Assembly: GCA_964449895.1 (NCBI GenBank)
Contig: CAYVBY010000002.1
Location: 124,001-188,000, forward strand
DNA from: Intestinibacter sp964449895
Lineage (GTDB): Bacteria > Bacillota > Clostridia > Peptostreptococcales > Peptostreptococcaceae
Length of the DNA stretch: 64,000 nt
Reading direction: 5' to 3'
Shown here: piece by piece, positions 8,742-17,643 of the stretch
Numbering within the stretch: position 1 is the first letter of the stretch
How the letters are laid out: every line of letters begins with the position of its first letter
The notes under the pieces: model-generated
Seen by the model: the letters and a program-made list of their open reading frames with translations, nothing else
Database searches by the model: none
Told to the model about the DNA's origin: nothing
Position numbers and translations under genes: made by a program

Positions 8742-9959
8742 TTAAGGTCTTTTTATACTTACTGTACATACAAAGCTAAGTGCAATAGCTCCTAACATTA
8801 AGAAAATTGTACTAAGATAAGATCCTGTAGAATCATAAAGAGCTCCAGCTATAGTGCTTCCAAATGATGCTATAATTAAGTTTAGATTTACTATTGGAAA
8901 ATTAACTGGATAATGTGTAGCTCCGTAGAATAAGTTTACGAAAGCAGAGTTTGTAGATGTTATACCTCCATAAGAAGCTCCACATAACATAAATCCTACT
9001 ACTAAAATTGCAAAGTTTTGAGTTTTAAATGCTACCATCAATAAAAGTGATGATATAAAGAAAACTACGACAATAGTTAGCATTGTCTTAAAACGACCTA
9101 TTTTGTCAAACATACCACCATAAATAACACGACCTATACCATTACATATAGAAATAAGTCCAACAACTGTCGCAATTGTAGATGCATCTATTTGTTTACC
9201 TACTTCTCCTGCTATACCACTTGCTTGTGATATTAAAGCTAGTCCTGCAGCACCAAGTAATGTTGTCCACACAAAATAAAGCCAAAATGATGGTCTTTTC
9301 ACCATTTGAGCTGCATTTACATCTATACCAATTTCTTTATTAGCTGATTTCTTCTCTTTTTTAGATGTATCAGATTCTACAACAAAATCATCACCAGGTT
9401 TTACAAAGAAAAATCCTCCTACAGCTAAAACAACTAATAAAATAATTCCAAATATCATAAATGATGTTCTCCAGCCACCTATTTCAGCTGGTGTATAAGC
9501 TTGATATACTTTTCCTATTATAAAGCTTCCAAATCCAAATCCCATTAAAAGTATTCCAGAAATAAGACCTTGTTTATCAGGAAACCATTTAGACATAGTA
9601 CTCATTACAGAATTATACGCAAGTCCTGATGCAAATCCCGCTAAAACTCCATAACCTATATATAAAGTTACAATAGATTGTGCTTTTGATGAAATAAAAA
9701 ATCCTACTAAAAATAAAACTGCTGCTACCCATACATTTATTTTTACATTTATTTTTTTCTGTACTAAACCTCCAACAAGTCCCCCTAAACAAAACAGAGT
9801 CATACAAATAGTGAAAGTTAAAGATAAACTCGTATTACTCCACTCTGGAAATTCTTGGCTAATCGGTATAACAAGTACACTCCATGCATAAATAAGTCCT
9901 GCAAATAGTAAAACAACTACTCCGACCATAGCATATATCCAACGATTTAAACTTTTCAT
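8742..9959 (-). CDS. MFS transporter, OFA (oxalate/formate antiporter-like) family
   Basis: 405 residues with about twelve hydrophobic segments and a charged central loop (SDTSKKEKKSANKEIG, near residues 200-215) between the two six-helix halves. The N-terminus with YAWSVLVIPISQEF and later GRVIYGGMFDKIGR in the second half resemble the OFA group, which moves organic acids. The start follows AAGGAGG; the longer in-frame ATG nine codons upstream lacks a site. Its promoter carries the same 19-base-spacer dyad as iorA and the aminotransferase at 17644. An organic-acid exchange role linked to amino-acid fermentation is therefore inferred; the substrate is unknown. Confidence 0.85.
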   Translation of the reverse strand: MKSLNRWIYAMVGVVVLLFAGLIYAWSVLVIPISQEFPEWSNTSLSLTFTICMTLFCLGGLVGGLVQKKINVKINVWVAAVLFLVGFFISSKAQSIVTLYIGYGVLAGFASGLAYNSVMSTMSKWFPDKQGLISGILLMGFGFGSFIIGKVYQAYTPAEIGGWRTSFMIFGIILLVVLAVGGFFFVKPGDDFVVESDTSKKEKKSANKEIGIDVNAAQMVKRPSFWLYFVWTTLLGAAGLALISQASGIAGEVGKQIDASTIATVVGLISICNGIGRVIYGGMFDKIGRFKTMLTIVVVFFISSLLLMVAFKTQNFAILVVGFMLCGASYGGITSTNSAFVNLFYGATHYPVNFPIVNLNLIIASFGSTIAGALYDSTGSYLSTIFLMLGAIALSFVCTVSIKRP

Positions 9960-9994
9960 TACATTCCTCCTTAATAAAAATATCATCTATTTTT

Positions 9995-10025
9995 AGTTTA
10001 AACTTTCCAGTAAATGTAATGTCAA
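9995..10025 (-). promoter_or_regulatory. Promoter with MerR-type operator before the MFS gene
   Basis: On the minus strand TTGACA is followed by a 19-base spacer and TAAACT. The spacer begins with the imperfect dyad TTACAT-tta-CTGGAA, centred on its eighth base. The same arrangement is found before the aminotransferase (18942-18972) and iorA (17355-17386). The overlong spacer is typical of promoters activated by MerR proteins. The binding protein is inferred to be the MerR encoded at 12738-13565. Confidence 0.65.
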
Positions 10026-10102
10026 TGTTTTTTTTAATATTAAAAAAATTCTATTTATGAATATCTACAGTTTTACATATAATAATTTATCTATTATTAC
10101 AT

Positions 10103-10152
10103 AAAAAACCGATATCCAATCCAAAATATAACGATTAAATATCGGTTTTTTA
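10103..10152 (-). terminator. Terminator of the cation/proton antiporter gene
   Basis: AAAAAACCGATAT pairs with ATATCGGTTTTTT across a long loop. It lies about 65 bases after the stop codon. Confidence 0.7.
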
Positions 10153-10215
10153 TAAAGACTTTTTTATTTTTATGGTATCTATTTAAAACTAGTTAATATC
10201 ATATTTTTATCATTT

Positions 10216-11604
10216 TTAATCTGCACAAATACTATTTTCTTTAGCATCATTATCTGATGTGTCAACTTCATCTTCTGTTTCAATTTCATCTTGTATATTA
10301 ACTTCATTTTGTGTATTAACTTCTTGTGTATCAACTTCATCATTTATTTCACTATCTGCATTTACTACTTTATCCTCTATTAATAGATTTAATTTGCTTG
10401 CTACAAACTTAGTAGTAACACCTTGAACTACTAGTGTTATTAGTATTGTCATAAAAACTACAGATGATATAATGTCTGTTCCAGGTACATCCATAGCTGT
10501 TACTATACCACAAAGTGCTGCTGGTATTACACCTGTTTCTCTTACCCACATCATAAATAAAATCTCGTTCTTTTCCCACTTAGCTTTTCTATCAAATAAA
10601 GTACATACTATTACACTAATTGGTCTAACTATAAACATAAATACAAAGACGCATATTAATGATGGTACTAAATATTGTCCTAATACTTTTAAATCAACTT
10701 GACTACCAAGTATTATAAATATACACATTCTACATATTGTACCTAAGGTTTCTGCTACATGAAAATCTGCATCATACGATTTTTGATTAAGCCATAACTT
10801 AAAGTTTTGCTTATTACCAGTTACTATACCTACTATAAAGCAAGACATATATCCACTTCCTCCAAGATAAGTAGATAATTCATAAGATATAACTACAGAA
10901 ATTATAGAAATTATAGGTGTATAATCTTTAAATATTCCTCTTGGACTATCATTTACAAGCGCAAGTAAGAAAACTCCTGTACACAAACCAACAACTAATC
11001 CTATTAATATCATTAAAATTAACTCATATATATTTTCTTGTAGAGAAAATCTACCTGACAAAATAATAGCAAGCACTGATGATGTTAAAATTGCACCAGT
11101 AGCATCATTAAATGCAGATTCACTTATAACTGTTTGAGATACTTTTCTCTTTATTTTTATTTGGTTAAAAATGGGAACTAATGTAGCAGGGTCTGTTGAT
11201 GCGATTATACTACCTGCAAGTAACGCAACCATAGCACTTGTTCCAAATGCTAGACCTATAACCTGTTGCATAAAAAATGCTGATATTAAAACACCTACAC
11301 TAGAAAGTAAAAAAACTGTTGTTTTTACATTTTTTAATACTTTTAAACTTATTTCTTTTCCTCCCATATATAAAATAAAAGCAGATCCAAATGTTAATAT
11401 AAGTTGATTTTCCACTTGATAAGGACTTATATCAACTACTTTTAAAACTGAAGGGCCTAAAAAAATCCCTGCTACTAAAAATAAAACTACATCTGGAATT
11501 TTTATAATTTCACTTAATTTACTACATACTATTCCTGTCATAGTAATTAAAGCAAATATTATTAATAAATGATTACATGCAATTGTGTGTATAGATGATT
11601 CCAT
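10216..11604 (-). CDS. Cation:proton antiporter (CPA1/NhaP-type)
   Basis: 462 residues with about twelve membrane segments. AGSIIASTDPATLVPIF and SESAFNDATGAI (around residues 130-170) carry the TDPA and ND acid residues that form the ion site in NhaP-like Na+/H+ or K+/H+ exchangers. MWVRETGVIPAAL lies in the later conserved arginine segment. The last 45 or so residues form an unusual acidic tail built from a degenerate EVNTQ/EVDTQ/EIETE repeat, facing the cytoplasm if topology is standard. Single-gene unit; the ion preference cannot be read from sequence. Confidence 0.85.
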   Translation of the reverse strand: MESSIHTIACNHLLIIFALITMTGIVCSKLSEIIKIPDVVLFLVAGIFLGPSVLKVVDISPYQVENQLILTFGSAFILYMGGKEISLKVLKNVKTTVFLLSSVGVLISAFFMQQVIGLAFGTSAMVALLAGSIIASTDPATLVPIFNQIKIKRKVSQTVISESAFNDATGAILTSSVLAIILSGRFSLQENIYELILMILIGLVVGLCTGVFLLALVNDSPRGIFKDYTPIISIISVVISYELSTYLGGSGYMSCFIVGIVTGNKQNFKLWLNQKSYDADFHVAETLGTICRMCIFIILGSQVDLKVLGQYLVPSLICVFVFMFIVRPISVIVCTLFDRKAKWEKNEILFMMWVRETGVIPAALCGIVTAMDVPGTDIISSVVFMTILITLVVQGVTTKFVASKLNLLIEDKVVNADSEINDEVDTQEVNTQNEVNIQDEIETEDEVDTSDNDAKENSICAD

Positions 11605-11760
11605 AAATATTCATCCCCTTAAAAAAATATTCTTATACATTTATACTACTCTTTTAACAATTTATTTGCATCAATCTTAACATTACTTTAACAATTTTAA
11701 CTATTTTTTAAATTAAATCTAAAAATATATTTGATATTTTTTTAACAAATATTAAATGCA

Positions 11761-11800
11761 AAAAAGTGTCACCTAAAATTAATTTTAGGTGACACTTTTA
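11761..11800. terminator. Terminator after ptb
   Basis: A near-perfect palindrome around AAGTGTCACCTAAAAT / ATTTTAGGTGACACTT with flanking A and T runs. It closes the ior-buk-merR-ptb run on the minus strand. Confidence 0.9.
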
Positions 11801-11833
11801 TAACAAAATATATATTATCACACTTTAACTATC

Positions 11834-12745
11834 TTATCTTTTATGAGCTGCAACTATAGCACCATAAGCTATAGAATATAATTTTGACTCATGTGAATCA
11901 GCTCTTGAAACTAATACTATAGGAGCTTTTGCACCCATTATAATTCCTGCTGATTTTGCATTTGCTGCATAAGTAAATGCTTTACCTATACCATTACCAA
12001 CTTCTATTGTAGGCATTAACATTATGTCAGTGTCTCCACCTACTTGTGTTTCAAATCCTTTTATTTTACAAGCTTCTTTTGATACTGCTAAGTCAAAAGC
12101 TAAAGGTCCTTCAACTATTACATTATCTCCAAATTCTCCTTCTTTGCAAGCATCTGCTAAAGCTTTTGCATCTACTGTAGCTTGCATTTTTGGATTTACT
12201 TTTTCTTTAGCTGCTAAAGCTGCAACTTTTATAGTTTCTAATCCAAGAGGTTCTGTAGCTTCTATAGCATTTTTTAATATTTTTACCTTTTGGTCATAAT
12301 CTGGAGCTATATTCATACCACCATCTGTTGTAACTAATAATTTATGATAGAAATCTACTTCATAAACCATTACATGGCTAAGTAAGCTGTCAGTTCTAAG
12401 TCCCCATTCTTTATTTAAAACTGCTTTTAATATAACTGATGTATCTAAAAGTCCTTTCATAACAAAATCAGCTTCTTTAGAAGAAACTAATTTAACAGCA
12501 ACTTCTGCACATTCTTCTATAGTTTCTTTGTCTATTATTTTTATTCCATCTAAATCAAGACCTATTTCTTTTGAAATTTCTCTTATTTTAGCTTCTTGTC
12601 CTACTAATATAGGTGTGATTATTCCCATTTCAACAGCACTTTTTATAGAAAGTAGTACTTCTTCATCATGAGCTGCAGCAACTGATAAAACTACTTTTTC
12701 GCTATCTTTTAAAACATCTAACATTTGTTCTAATTTCTTAATCAT
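11834..12745 (-). CDS. ptb: Phosphate butyryltransferase (phosphotransacylase)
   Basis: 303 residues of the phosphate acetyl/butyryltransferase family. The enzyme exchanges CoA for phosphate on an acyl-CoA, giving acyl phosphate for the kinase. Family segments are VVLSVAAAHDEEVLLSIK near the start, FVMKGLLDTSVILKAV, LLVTTDGGMNIAPDYDQK, and the C-terminal ANAKSAGIIMGAKAPIVLVSRAD. It is the last gene of the iorA-iorB-buk-merR-ptb run, and its start overlaps the end of merR by eight bases, showing translational coupling. With IorAB upstream the acyl group may be aryl or branched rather than only butyryl. Confidence 0.92.
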   Translation of the reverse strand: MIKKLEQMLDVLKDSEKVVLSVAAAHDEEVLLSIKSAVEMGIITPILVGQEAKIREISKEIGLDLDGIKIIDKETIEECAEVAVKLVSSKEADFVMKGLLDTSVILKAVLNKEWGLRTDSLLSHVMVYEVDFYHKLLVTTDGGMNIAPDYDQKVKILKNAIEATEPLGLETIKVAALAAKEKVNPKMQATVDAKALADACKEGEFGDNVIVEGPLAFDLAVSKEACKIKGFETQVGGDTDIMLMPTIEVGNGIGKAFTYAANAKSAGIIMGAKAPIVLVSRADSHESKLYSIAYGAIVAAHKR

Positions 12746-13565
12746 CGTTTTTTCTCCTTACAGGTATTTGAATTTCTGTTACCATTTCACTTTTGTGAGT
12801 TATTAAATTTGGATCTACCAACTGTATTTCAATAGACTCACCATTTATTTCATAATGGTTTTTATCTATGTATTTTATCAATTTTTCATAGTATTTCGGA
12901 GCTTCCTCGCGAGAACCATTGTATCTAACAGATATATATTTTGATTTTGGAACTACCTTTATTAATTCTTTTTCACAAATATCATCTTCAATTATTATAA
13001 ATGCACTATCATAAAAATTATAACTACCTTTTTCTAAATTTTCTTTAGAAATAGTTAATCCAACCTCTCCATAAGTTAAATATATTTTATAAGATGATAC
13101 TTGTGCTACTTTTCTTATTAAAAGAGCTGTATCTTGACAGCTTGCTCTTTCTCTATACTCGACTATACGTCTTTCTTCTAGCTCAAGTTCTCTTATATTA
13201 TCTATTAAATCTCCCTGAGTTGCATCTTGGATTTGTGTTATCTTTTTATTTACATTTTTCTTCATATTTTGTAATCCTTGAATTTTCTCATCTATAATTT
13301 GATTTTGATATTCCAAGGAATCCATTATGCTATCTAAATTTAAATTGTTTAAATGATATTTAATTTTTTTAAGTGTAAGTCCCAGCTCTTTTAAATATTG
13401 AATGGTTTCCAAACAATCAAATTGATCTATCGAATAATATCTGTAATTATTACCTTCATCAACATAACTAGGTTTAAATAAATCTATTTCGTCGTAATAT
13501 CTAAGTGTCTTTCTATTTATATTAAACAGTTTGGATACTTCTCCAATAGTAAAAAATTGCTTCAT
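12738..13565 (-). CDS. MerR-family regulator with C-terminal effector domain, embedded in the buk-ptb operon
   Basis: 275 residues. The N-terminal MerR helix-turn-helix reads TIGEVSKLFNINRKTLRYYDE with the following FKPSYVDE wing, then the coiled-coil dimer helix (about residues 75-120). A C-terminal domain of about 150 residues resembles GyrI/BmrR-type ligand-binding folds. It lies between buk and ptb and overlaps ptb by eight bases. Three promoters in this window (iorA, aminotransferase, MFS) share a dyad inside a 19-20 bp spacer, the hallmark of MerR control, so this protein is their likely activator. The inducer may be an aryl or acyl metabolite; that is inference. Confidence 0.88.
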   Translation of the reverse strand: MKQFFTIGEVSKLFNINRKTLRYYDEIDLFKPSYVDEGNNYRYYSIDQFDCLETIQYLKELGLTLKKIKYHLNNLNLDSIMDSLEYQNQIIDEKIQGLQNMKKNVNKKITQIQDATQGDLIDNIRELELEERRIVEYRERASCQDTALLIRKVAQVSSYKIYLTYGEVGLTISKENLEKGSYNFYDSAFIIIEDDICEKELIKVVPKSKYISVRYNGSREEAPKYYEKLIKYIDKNHYEINGESIEIQLVDPNLITHKSEMVTEIQIPVRRKNDD

Positions 13566-13625
13566 TTATTACACATCCCTAAAATCATATTTGTAAATAC
13601 TTAAAAATTATCTATGTGTGATAAA

Positions 13626-14696
13626 TTAATCTTCTTTATAAATTCTAGCTTCTTCTTCACCTTTTAAAACTCTAAGTCCTCCAAATGCAAGGGCTTCTAA
13701 TTCATTTTCACCTGCTAATACTTCTACTGGTGCTATAAATTTAACTCTCTTAGAAATTTCTTCAGTGATGTATTTTGAGTAAGCTATTCCTCCTGTAAGA
13801 ATTATAGCATCAACATCCCCATTAACAACTGTAGCAAGTTCACCTATAGATTTTGCAACTTGAAGAATTAATGCATCATATACTAATTTAGCATATTCAT
13901 CTCCATTAGCTATTTTAGCTTCAACTTCTCTAGCATCTACTGTATTTAAGTAAGAAACCATACCACCTTGACCTCTTACTTTCTTTTTCATTTCTTTGTG
14001 AGTGTATTTTCCACTATAACATAAATCAACTAAACGCATAGCTGGTAATCTACCTGCACGTTCAGGTGAGAATGGTCCTTCTTCATCTGATACAAAGTCT
14101 ACCATACGACCTTTTTCATGTACATTTAAGCTGATTCCTCCTCCTAAATGTGCTACTACTATGTTTAAATCTTCATATTTTTTACCTATTGTTTTTGCAT
14201 ATTTTATAGCCATAGCTCTTGTATTTAAAGCATGTGTTAAACAATGTCTTTCTATTTCGCAAAGACCAGAAATTCTAGCCATGTCTATTATTTCATCTAC
14301 ACAAACTGGATCGTATATGTAAGCATCTACACCTATTTCTTGTGCCATAGCATAAGATATAGCAGCACCTAAATTAGATGCATGATCTAGAGTAGGTCTA
14401 TTTTTAAGTCTATCCATCATTTCATCATTTATTTTATAAGCACCACTTTTTACAGGTGGAAGACCTCCACATCTACCAACTATAGTGTCTATTTCTTTTA
14501 AATTTATATTATTTTCTGCTAATATTGTCTCAATTTTTTCTTTTCTCATTTCAAATTGATCTAATATTCCATTGAATTTTGCAATTTCTTCTGCTGAATG
14601 ATCTATACCTTTTACTAAAATAGGGTTCTCATCTTCATACACAGCAAACTTTGTTGATGTAGAACCTGGATTAATCGCTAAAACCTTATAAGACAT
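13626..14696 (-). CDS. buk: Butyrate kinase
   Basis: 356 residues of the acetate/butyrate kinase (ASKHA) family. It makes ATP and a carboxylate from acyl phosphate. Motifs include the phosphate-1 loop LAINPGSTSTKFAVYE at the N-terminus, VVAHLGGGISLNVHEKGRMVD near residue 180, SPERAGRLP, and the adenosine segment DAIILTGGIAYSKYI near residue 295. A GGGGAGG site precedes the ATG. It sits about 170 bases downstream of iorB, separated by three hairpins, and 60 bases upstream of merR. Confidence 0.95.
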   Translation of the reverse strand: MSYKVLAINPGSTSTKFAVYEDENPILVKGIDHSAEEIAKFNGILDQFEMRKEKIETILAENNINLKEIDTIVGRCGGLPPVKSGAYKINDEMMDRLKNRPTLDHASNLGAAISYAMAQEIGVDAYIYDPVCVDEIIDMARISGLCEIERHCLTHALNTRAMAIKYAKTIGKKYEDLNIVVAHLGGGISLNVHEKGRMVDFVSDEEGPFSPERAGRLPAMRLVDLCYSGKYTHKEMKKKVRGQGGMVSYLNTVDAREVEAKIANGDEYAKLVYDALILQVAKSIGELATVVNGDVDAIILTGGIAYSKYITEEISKRVKFIAPVEVLAGENELEALAFGGLRVLKGEEEARIYKED

Positions 14697-14721
14697 TTTT
14701 ATTCCTCCCCTTGTTTTTTAA

Positions 14722-14849
14722 TTATCTATATAATTTGCTATATAGATAAAAAGCTATTATAAGTATAAATTCTTATAATAGCTTCATAAGGCTAAATTTA
14801 TTTTTGATGAAATCAGCCTCTGTATAGACCTTTAAACAGGTCTATACAG
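14722..14849 (-). promoter_or_regulatory. Three consecutive hairpins between iorB and buk
   Basis: Three perfect inverted repeats lie in tandem. In order of minus-strand transcription they are a 12-bp stem at 14820-14849 (CTGTATAGACCT half), a 13-bp stem at 14751-14784 (AAGCTATTATAAG half) followed by a T-run, and an 11-bp stem at 14722-14749 just before the buk ribosome site. The middle one looks like an intrinsic terminator, so iorAB and buk-merR-ptb may be partly uncoupled by termination or RNA processing here. Confidence 0.7.
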
Positions 14850-14866
14850 AAACAATATTATCATAA

Positions 14867-15442
14867 TTAGTCAACTAATGCCATACCTTCTTGTAAAGCT
14901 TTTATATTGATATCTATGAATTTTTCTTTAACATTAGCTCTTATAATAGCTTCCCAATCTATTTTTTCAAGATTCATAGCTTTTATAACAGTACCTAATA
15001 ATATTATATTCATAACTTTTGCGTTACCAAGTTCTAAAGCTTTATCAGCTGCACCTATAACTTTTGCGCCTAATTCTTTTAATTTTGCATCTATTTCTGC
15101 TTCTTTATATTCTACTTTACCTGTTGTAGTTGCAACAGATTCCATTCTGTAATTGTTTGCTACTATAGTTCCACCTTCTTTTAAGTATTTTAAATATCTT
15201 AAAGCTTCTACTTTTTCAAATGAAACTATCATGTCTGCTCCACCAATTTCTATAACTGGAGAGTAAACTTCATCTTCACTATATCTAACTTGAGAAGAAA
15301 CAGATCCACCTCTTTGACTCATACCATGTATTTCTGACATTTTTACATCGTATCCTGCTTGCATTAATCCTATTGTAAGTAATTTACTTGCTAATATAGT
15401 ACCTTGGCCACCAACGCCTACTAACATTATACTTTTAGTCAT
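14867..15442 (-). CDS. iorB: Indolepyruvate:ferredoxin oxidoreductase, beta subunit
   Basis: 191 residues, the gamma-domain type subunit of 2-oxoacid:ferredoxin oxidoreductases. The N-terminal MLVGVGGQGTILASKLL is a glycine-rich signature of the family, followed by SEIHGMSQRGGSVSSQVRY, which is nearly diagnostic for IorB. It pairs with IorA to convert aryl pyruvates to aryl-acetyl-CoA, CO2 and reduced ferredoxin in the cytoplasm. Only one base separates it from the iorA stop codon, so the subunits are made together. Confidence 0.95.
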   Translation of the reverse strand: MTKSIMLVGVGGQGTILASKLLTIGLMQAGYDVKMSEIHGMSQRGGSVSSQVRYSEDEVYSPVIEIGGADMIVSFEKVEALRYLKYLKEGGTIVANNYRMESVATTTGKVEYKEAEIDAKLKELGAKVIGAADKALELGNAKVMNIILLGTVIKAMNLEKIDWEAIIRANVKEKFIDINIKALQEGMALVD

Positions 15443-15443
15443 A

Positions 15444-17225
15444 TTATTTTCCCTCCTTAACTATAGCATCTTTTGGACAAACTTGTAGACAAACCTCACA
15501 TCCTAAACATTGAGTTCTATCTATTGAAGCTTTTTTAGTTTCTTTATCTACAGATACTGCTGGACATCCAGTTTTTGTACATTTTTTACATCCTATACAT
15601 TTATCTTCATCTACTGTACATTTTTCAGTAAATACTTTACCGAATTCATCTATATCTGCTTGAGAGAATTTTTTAAGAGCACATGGCCATCTAGTTATTA
15701 TAACTGATGCTTCATCTAAGCCTATAGCCCAATCTAAAGCGTCGTTTACTTCATCTAAGTTATTAGGATTTATAACTCTTACGTTTTTAGCTCCTAAAGC
15801 TCTTACTACTGTTTCTATATCTATAACAGTTGTATCTTGGCCTTGTAAAGTAAATCCAGATCCTGGATTTTGTTGATGACCAGTCATACCTGTTATTCTA
15901 TTGTCTAATATTATTGATATTGAGTTACCTTTGTTGTATATAACATCTACTAAACTGTTTATTCCTGTGTGGAAGAAAGTAGAGTCACCTAATACACCAA
16001 CAACTCTTTTCTTATTTCCTTCAACCATATTTAATACTTTTTGACATCCATGAGCAGAACTTAAACTTGCACCCATACATACTACAAAGTCCATTGCATT
16101 ATATGGAGCAGCAAATCCTAATGTATAGCATCCGATATCTCCTGCTACTACTATGTCTTTTCTCTTACCTAATTCATAGAATAAACCTCTATGTGGACAT
16201 CCTGCACAGAAAGTAGGAGGTCTTGGTATTACTAAATCTTGTTCAACATCTTGATGTTTGAAGTTTTCTTTGTATATAGCTTTTCTTATTACATCTGGAG
16301 TCATTTCTCCGTATGCTGGTAAAACATCTTTACCTATGCAATCTATTCCTAATGCTTTAACATGTTCTTCTATGTACATATCATTTTCTTCTATTATGTA
16401 TATAGTATCTACATGTTTAGCAAATTCTTTTATTTTTTCATCTGGCATTGGATTTGTAAATCCTAATTTTAAGTAAGATGCATCTTTACCAAATACTTCT
16501 TTAGCAAAGTTAAAGCACATACCTGAAGCTATAACACCAACTTTAGAATCGTTAAGTTCCATAAAGTTTAATTCAGTTTCATTAGAGAATTTGTATAATG
16601 CTTTTTGTCTTTCTTCAACATCTACTCTTAATAATCTTGCATTAGCTGGAACTGTAACTCTTTTTATTACTTTTTCATAAGGTTTTATTCCAACTTCTTG
16701 TCTATCTTCTAATTCTACTAATCCTTTAGAGTGGCAAAGTCTAGTAGTTAATCTCATTATTACTAAAGTGTTGTATTCTTCACTTATTTCAAAAGCTTTC
16801 TTTAACATATCTTTTGCTTCTTGACTGCTTGCTGGTTCTACCATTGGAACTTTAGCAGCTTTAGCATAGTTTCTGTTGTCTTGTTCGTTTTGAGAAGAGT
16901 GCATTCCTGGTTCGTCTGCAGTTATTACTACAAATCCTCCACCTACACCTGCATAAGCTACTGTAAATAGTGGGTCAGCTGCTACGTTAAGACCAACGTG
17001 TTTCATAGATGCCATTGTTCTAGCACCACCAAATGCTCCACCTGCTGCAGCTTCTAATGCAACCTTTTCATTTGGAGCCCATTCTGCAACTATATCATCT
17101 TTATATAATGCTATGTTTTCTAATATTTCAGTACTTGGAGTTCCTGGATATGCAGATGCATATTTGACACCTGCTTCATAAGCGCCACGAGCTATGGCTT
17201 CATTACCTGTCATTAATTGCTTCAT
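15444..17225 (-). CDS. iorA: Indolepyruvate:ferredoxin oxidoreductase, alpha subunit
   Basis: 593 residues. The N-terminal half is the pyrimidine-binding domain (TGNEAIARGAYEAG; YPGTPSTEILE). The middle has CAGCPHRGLFYELGK and the thiamine pyrophosphate site GDIGCYTLG ... GDSTFFHTGINSL ... ILDNRITGMTGHQ. The C-terminus carries two 4Fe-4S motifs, CIGCKKCTKTGCP and CLGCEVCLQVCPK. It oxidatively decarboxylates indole-, phenyl- or hydroxyphenylpyruvate. The AGGAGG site fits the MKQLMTGNEA start; an in-frame ATG nine codons earlier has none. First gene of the ior-buk-merR-ptb run with a MerR-type promoter. Confidence 0.95.
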   Translation of the reverse strand: MKQLMTGNEAIARGAYEAGVKYASAYPGTPSTEILENIALYKDDIVAEWAPNEKVALEAAAGGAFGGARTMASMKHVGLNVAADPLFTVAYAGVGGGFVVITADEPGMHSSQNEQDNRNYAKAAKVPMVEPASSQEAKDMLKKAFEISEEYNTLVIMRLTTRLCHSKGLVELEDRQEVGIKPYEKVIKRVTVPANARLLRVDVEERQKALYKFSNETELNFMELNDSKVGVIASGMCFNFAKEVFGKDASYLKLGFTNPMPDEKIKEFAKHVDTIYIIEENDMYIEEHVKALGIDCIGKDVLPAYGEMTPDVIRKAIYKENFKHQDVEQDLVIPRPPTFCAGCPHRGLFYELGKRKDIVVAGDIGCYTLGFAAPYNAMDFVVCMGASLSSAHGCQKVLNMVEGNKKRVVGVLGDSTFFHTGINSLVDVIYNKGNSISIILDNRITGMTGHQQNPGSGFTLQGQDTTVIDIETVVRALGAKNVRVINPNNLDEVNDALDWAIGLDEASVIITRWPCALKKFSQADIDEFGKVFTEKCTVDEDKCIGCKKCTKTGCPAVSVDKETKKASIDRTQCLGCEVCLQVCPKDAIVKEGK

Positions 17226-17354
17226 AAACAAAATACCTCCTACTTTAATCATTTTCCTTAATTAAAATTTTGTGATAACACCTTTTTGTAACTATCACAA
17301 TCAAATAGTTCATTGTTATTATTTTTAAAAATTATTGTCTTTTTCCTTAATTAA

Positions 17355-17386
17355 AGGATACAACATTCCAGTTGCTGGAAAGTCAA
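17355..17386 (-). promoter_or_regulatory. Promoter with MerR-type operator before iorA
   Basis: On the minus strand TTGACT is followed by a 20-base spacer and TATCCT. The spacer starts with a perfect dyad, TTCCAG-caa-CTGGAA, centred on its eighth base. The leader to iorA is about 130 bases and holds a TTGTGATA/TATCACAA hairpin (17270-17300). TTTAATTAAGGAAAA occurs both at the -10 end (17342-17356) and near the gene (17252-17266). Confidence 0.7.
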
Positions 17387-17550
17387 TGCTTTTTTTGTTT
17401 TTTTATTTAAAATTTAAATTCAAAAACATTTTCCTAATTTTATTACTGATATATTATTAATTTTATAGTAAAAAAAGATTTATTTTTTTATTTACTTTTT
17501 AGAAAGTAAAATTTGATATATAGTATAAAACTTATAATTTTTTAAAATAA

Positions 17551-17600
17551 AAAGATGTTATCCTCTTGAAATTTTATAATTTCATAAGAATAACATCTTT
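17551..17600 (-). terminator. Terminator of the aromatic-type aminotransferase
   Basis: AAAGATGTTAT pairs with ATAACATCTTT, with an inner CTTGAAAT/ATTTCATAAG stem. It lies 44 bases past the stop codon. Between it and the iorA promoter (17387-17550) there is only A/T-rich spacer. Confidence 0.75.
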
Positions 17601-17643
17601 ATTTATACTAAATCGTAAACTATAGTCTTTTTAAAATTATTTG

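Noticed and set aside
11171..11407. 78-codon plus-strand frame inside the antiporter gene
   Set aside because: It is a shadow on the opposite strand of a long conserved gene, with no ribosome site.
17226..17354. T-box or amino-acid riboswitch in the iorA leader
   Set aside because: Only a short 8-bp hairpin was found. There is no T-box sequence, specifier loop or terminator/antiterminator pair.
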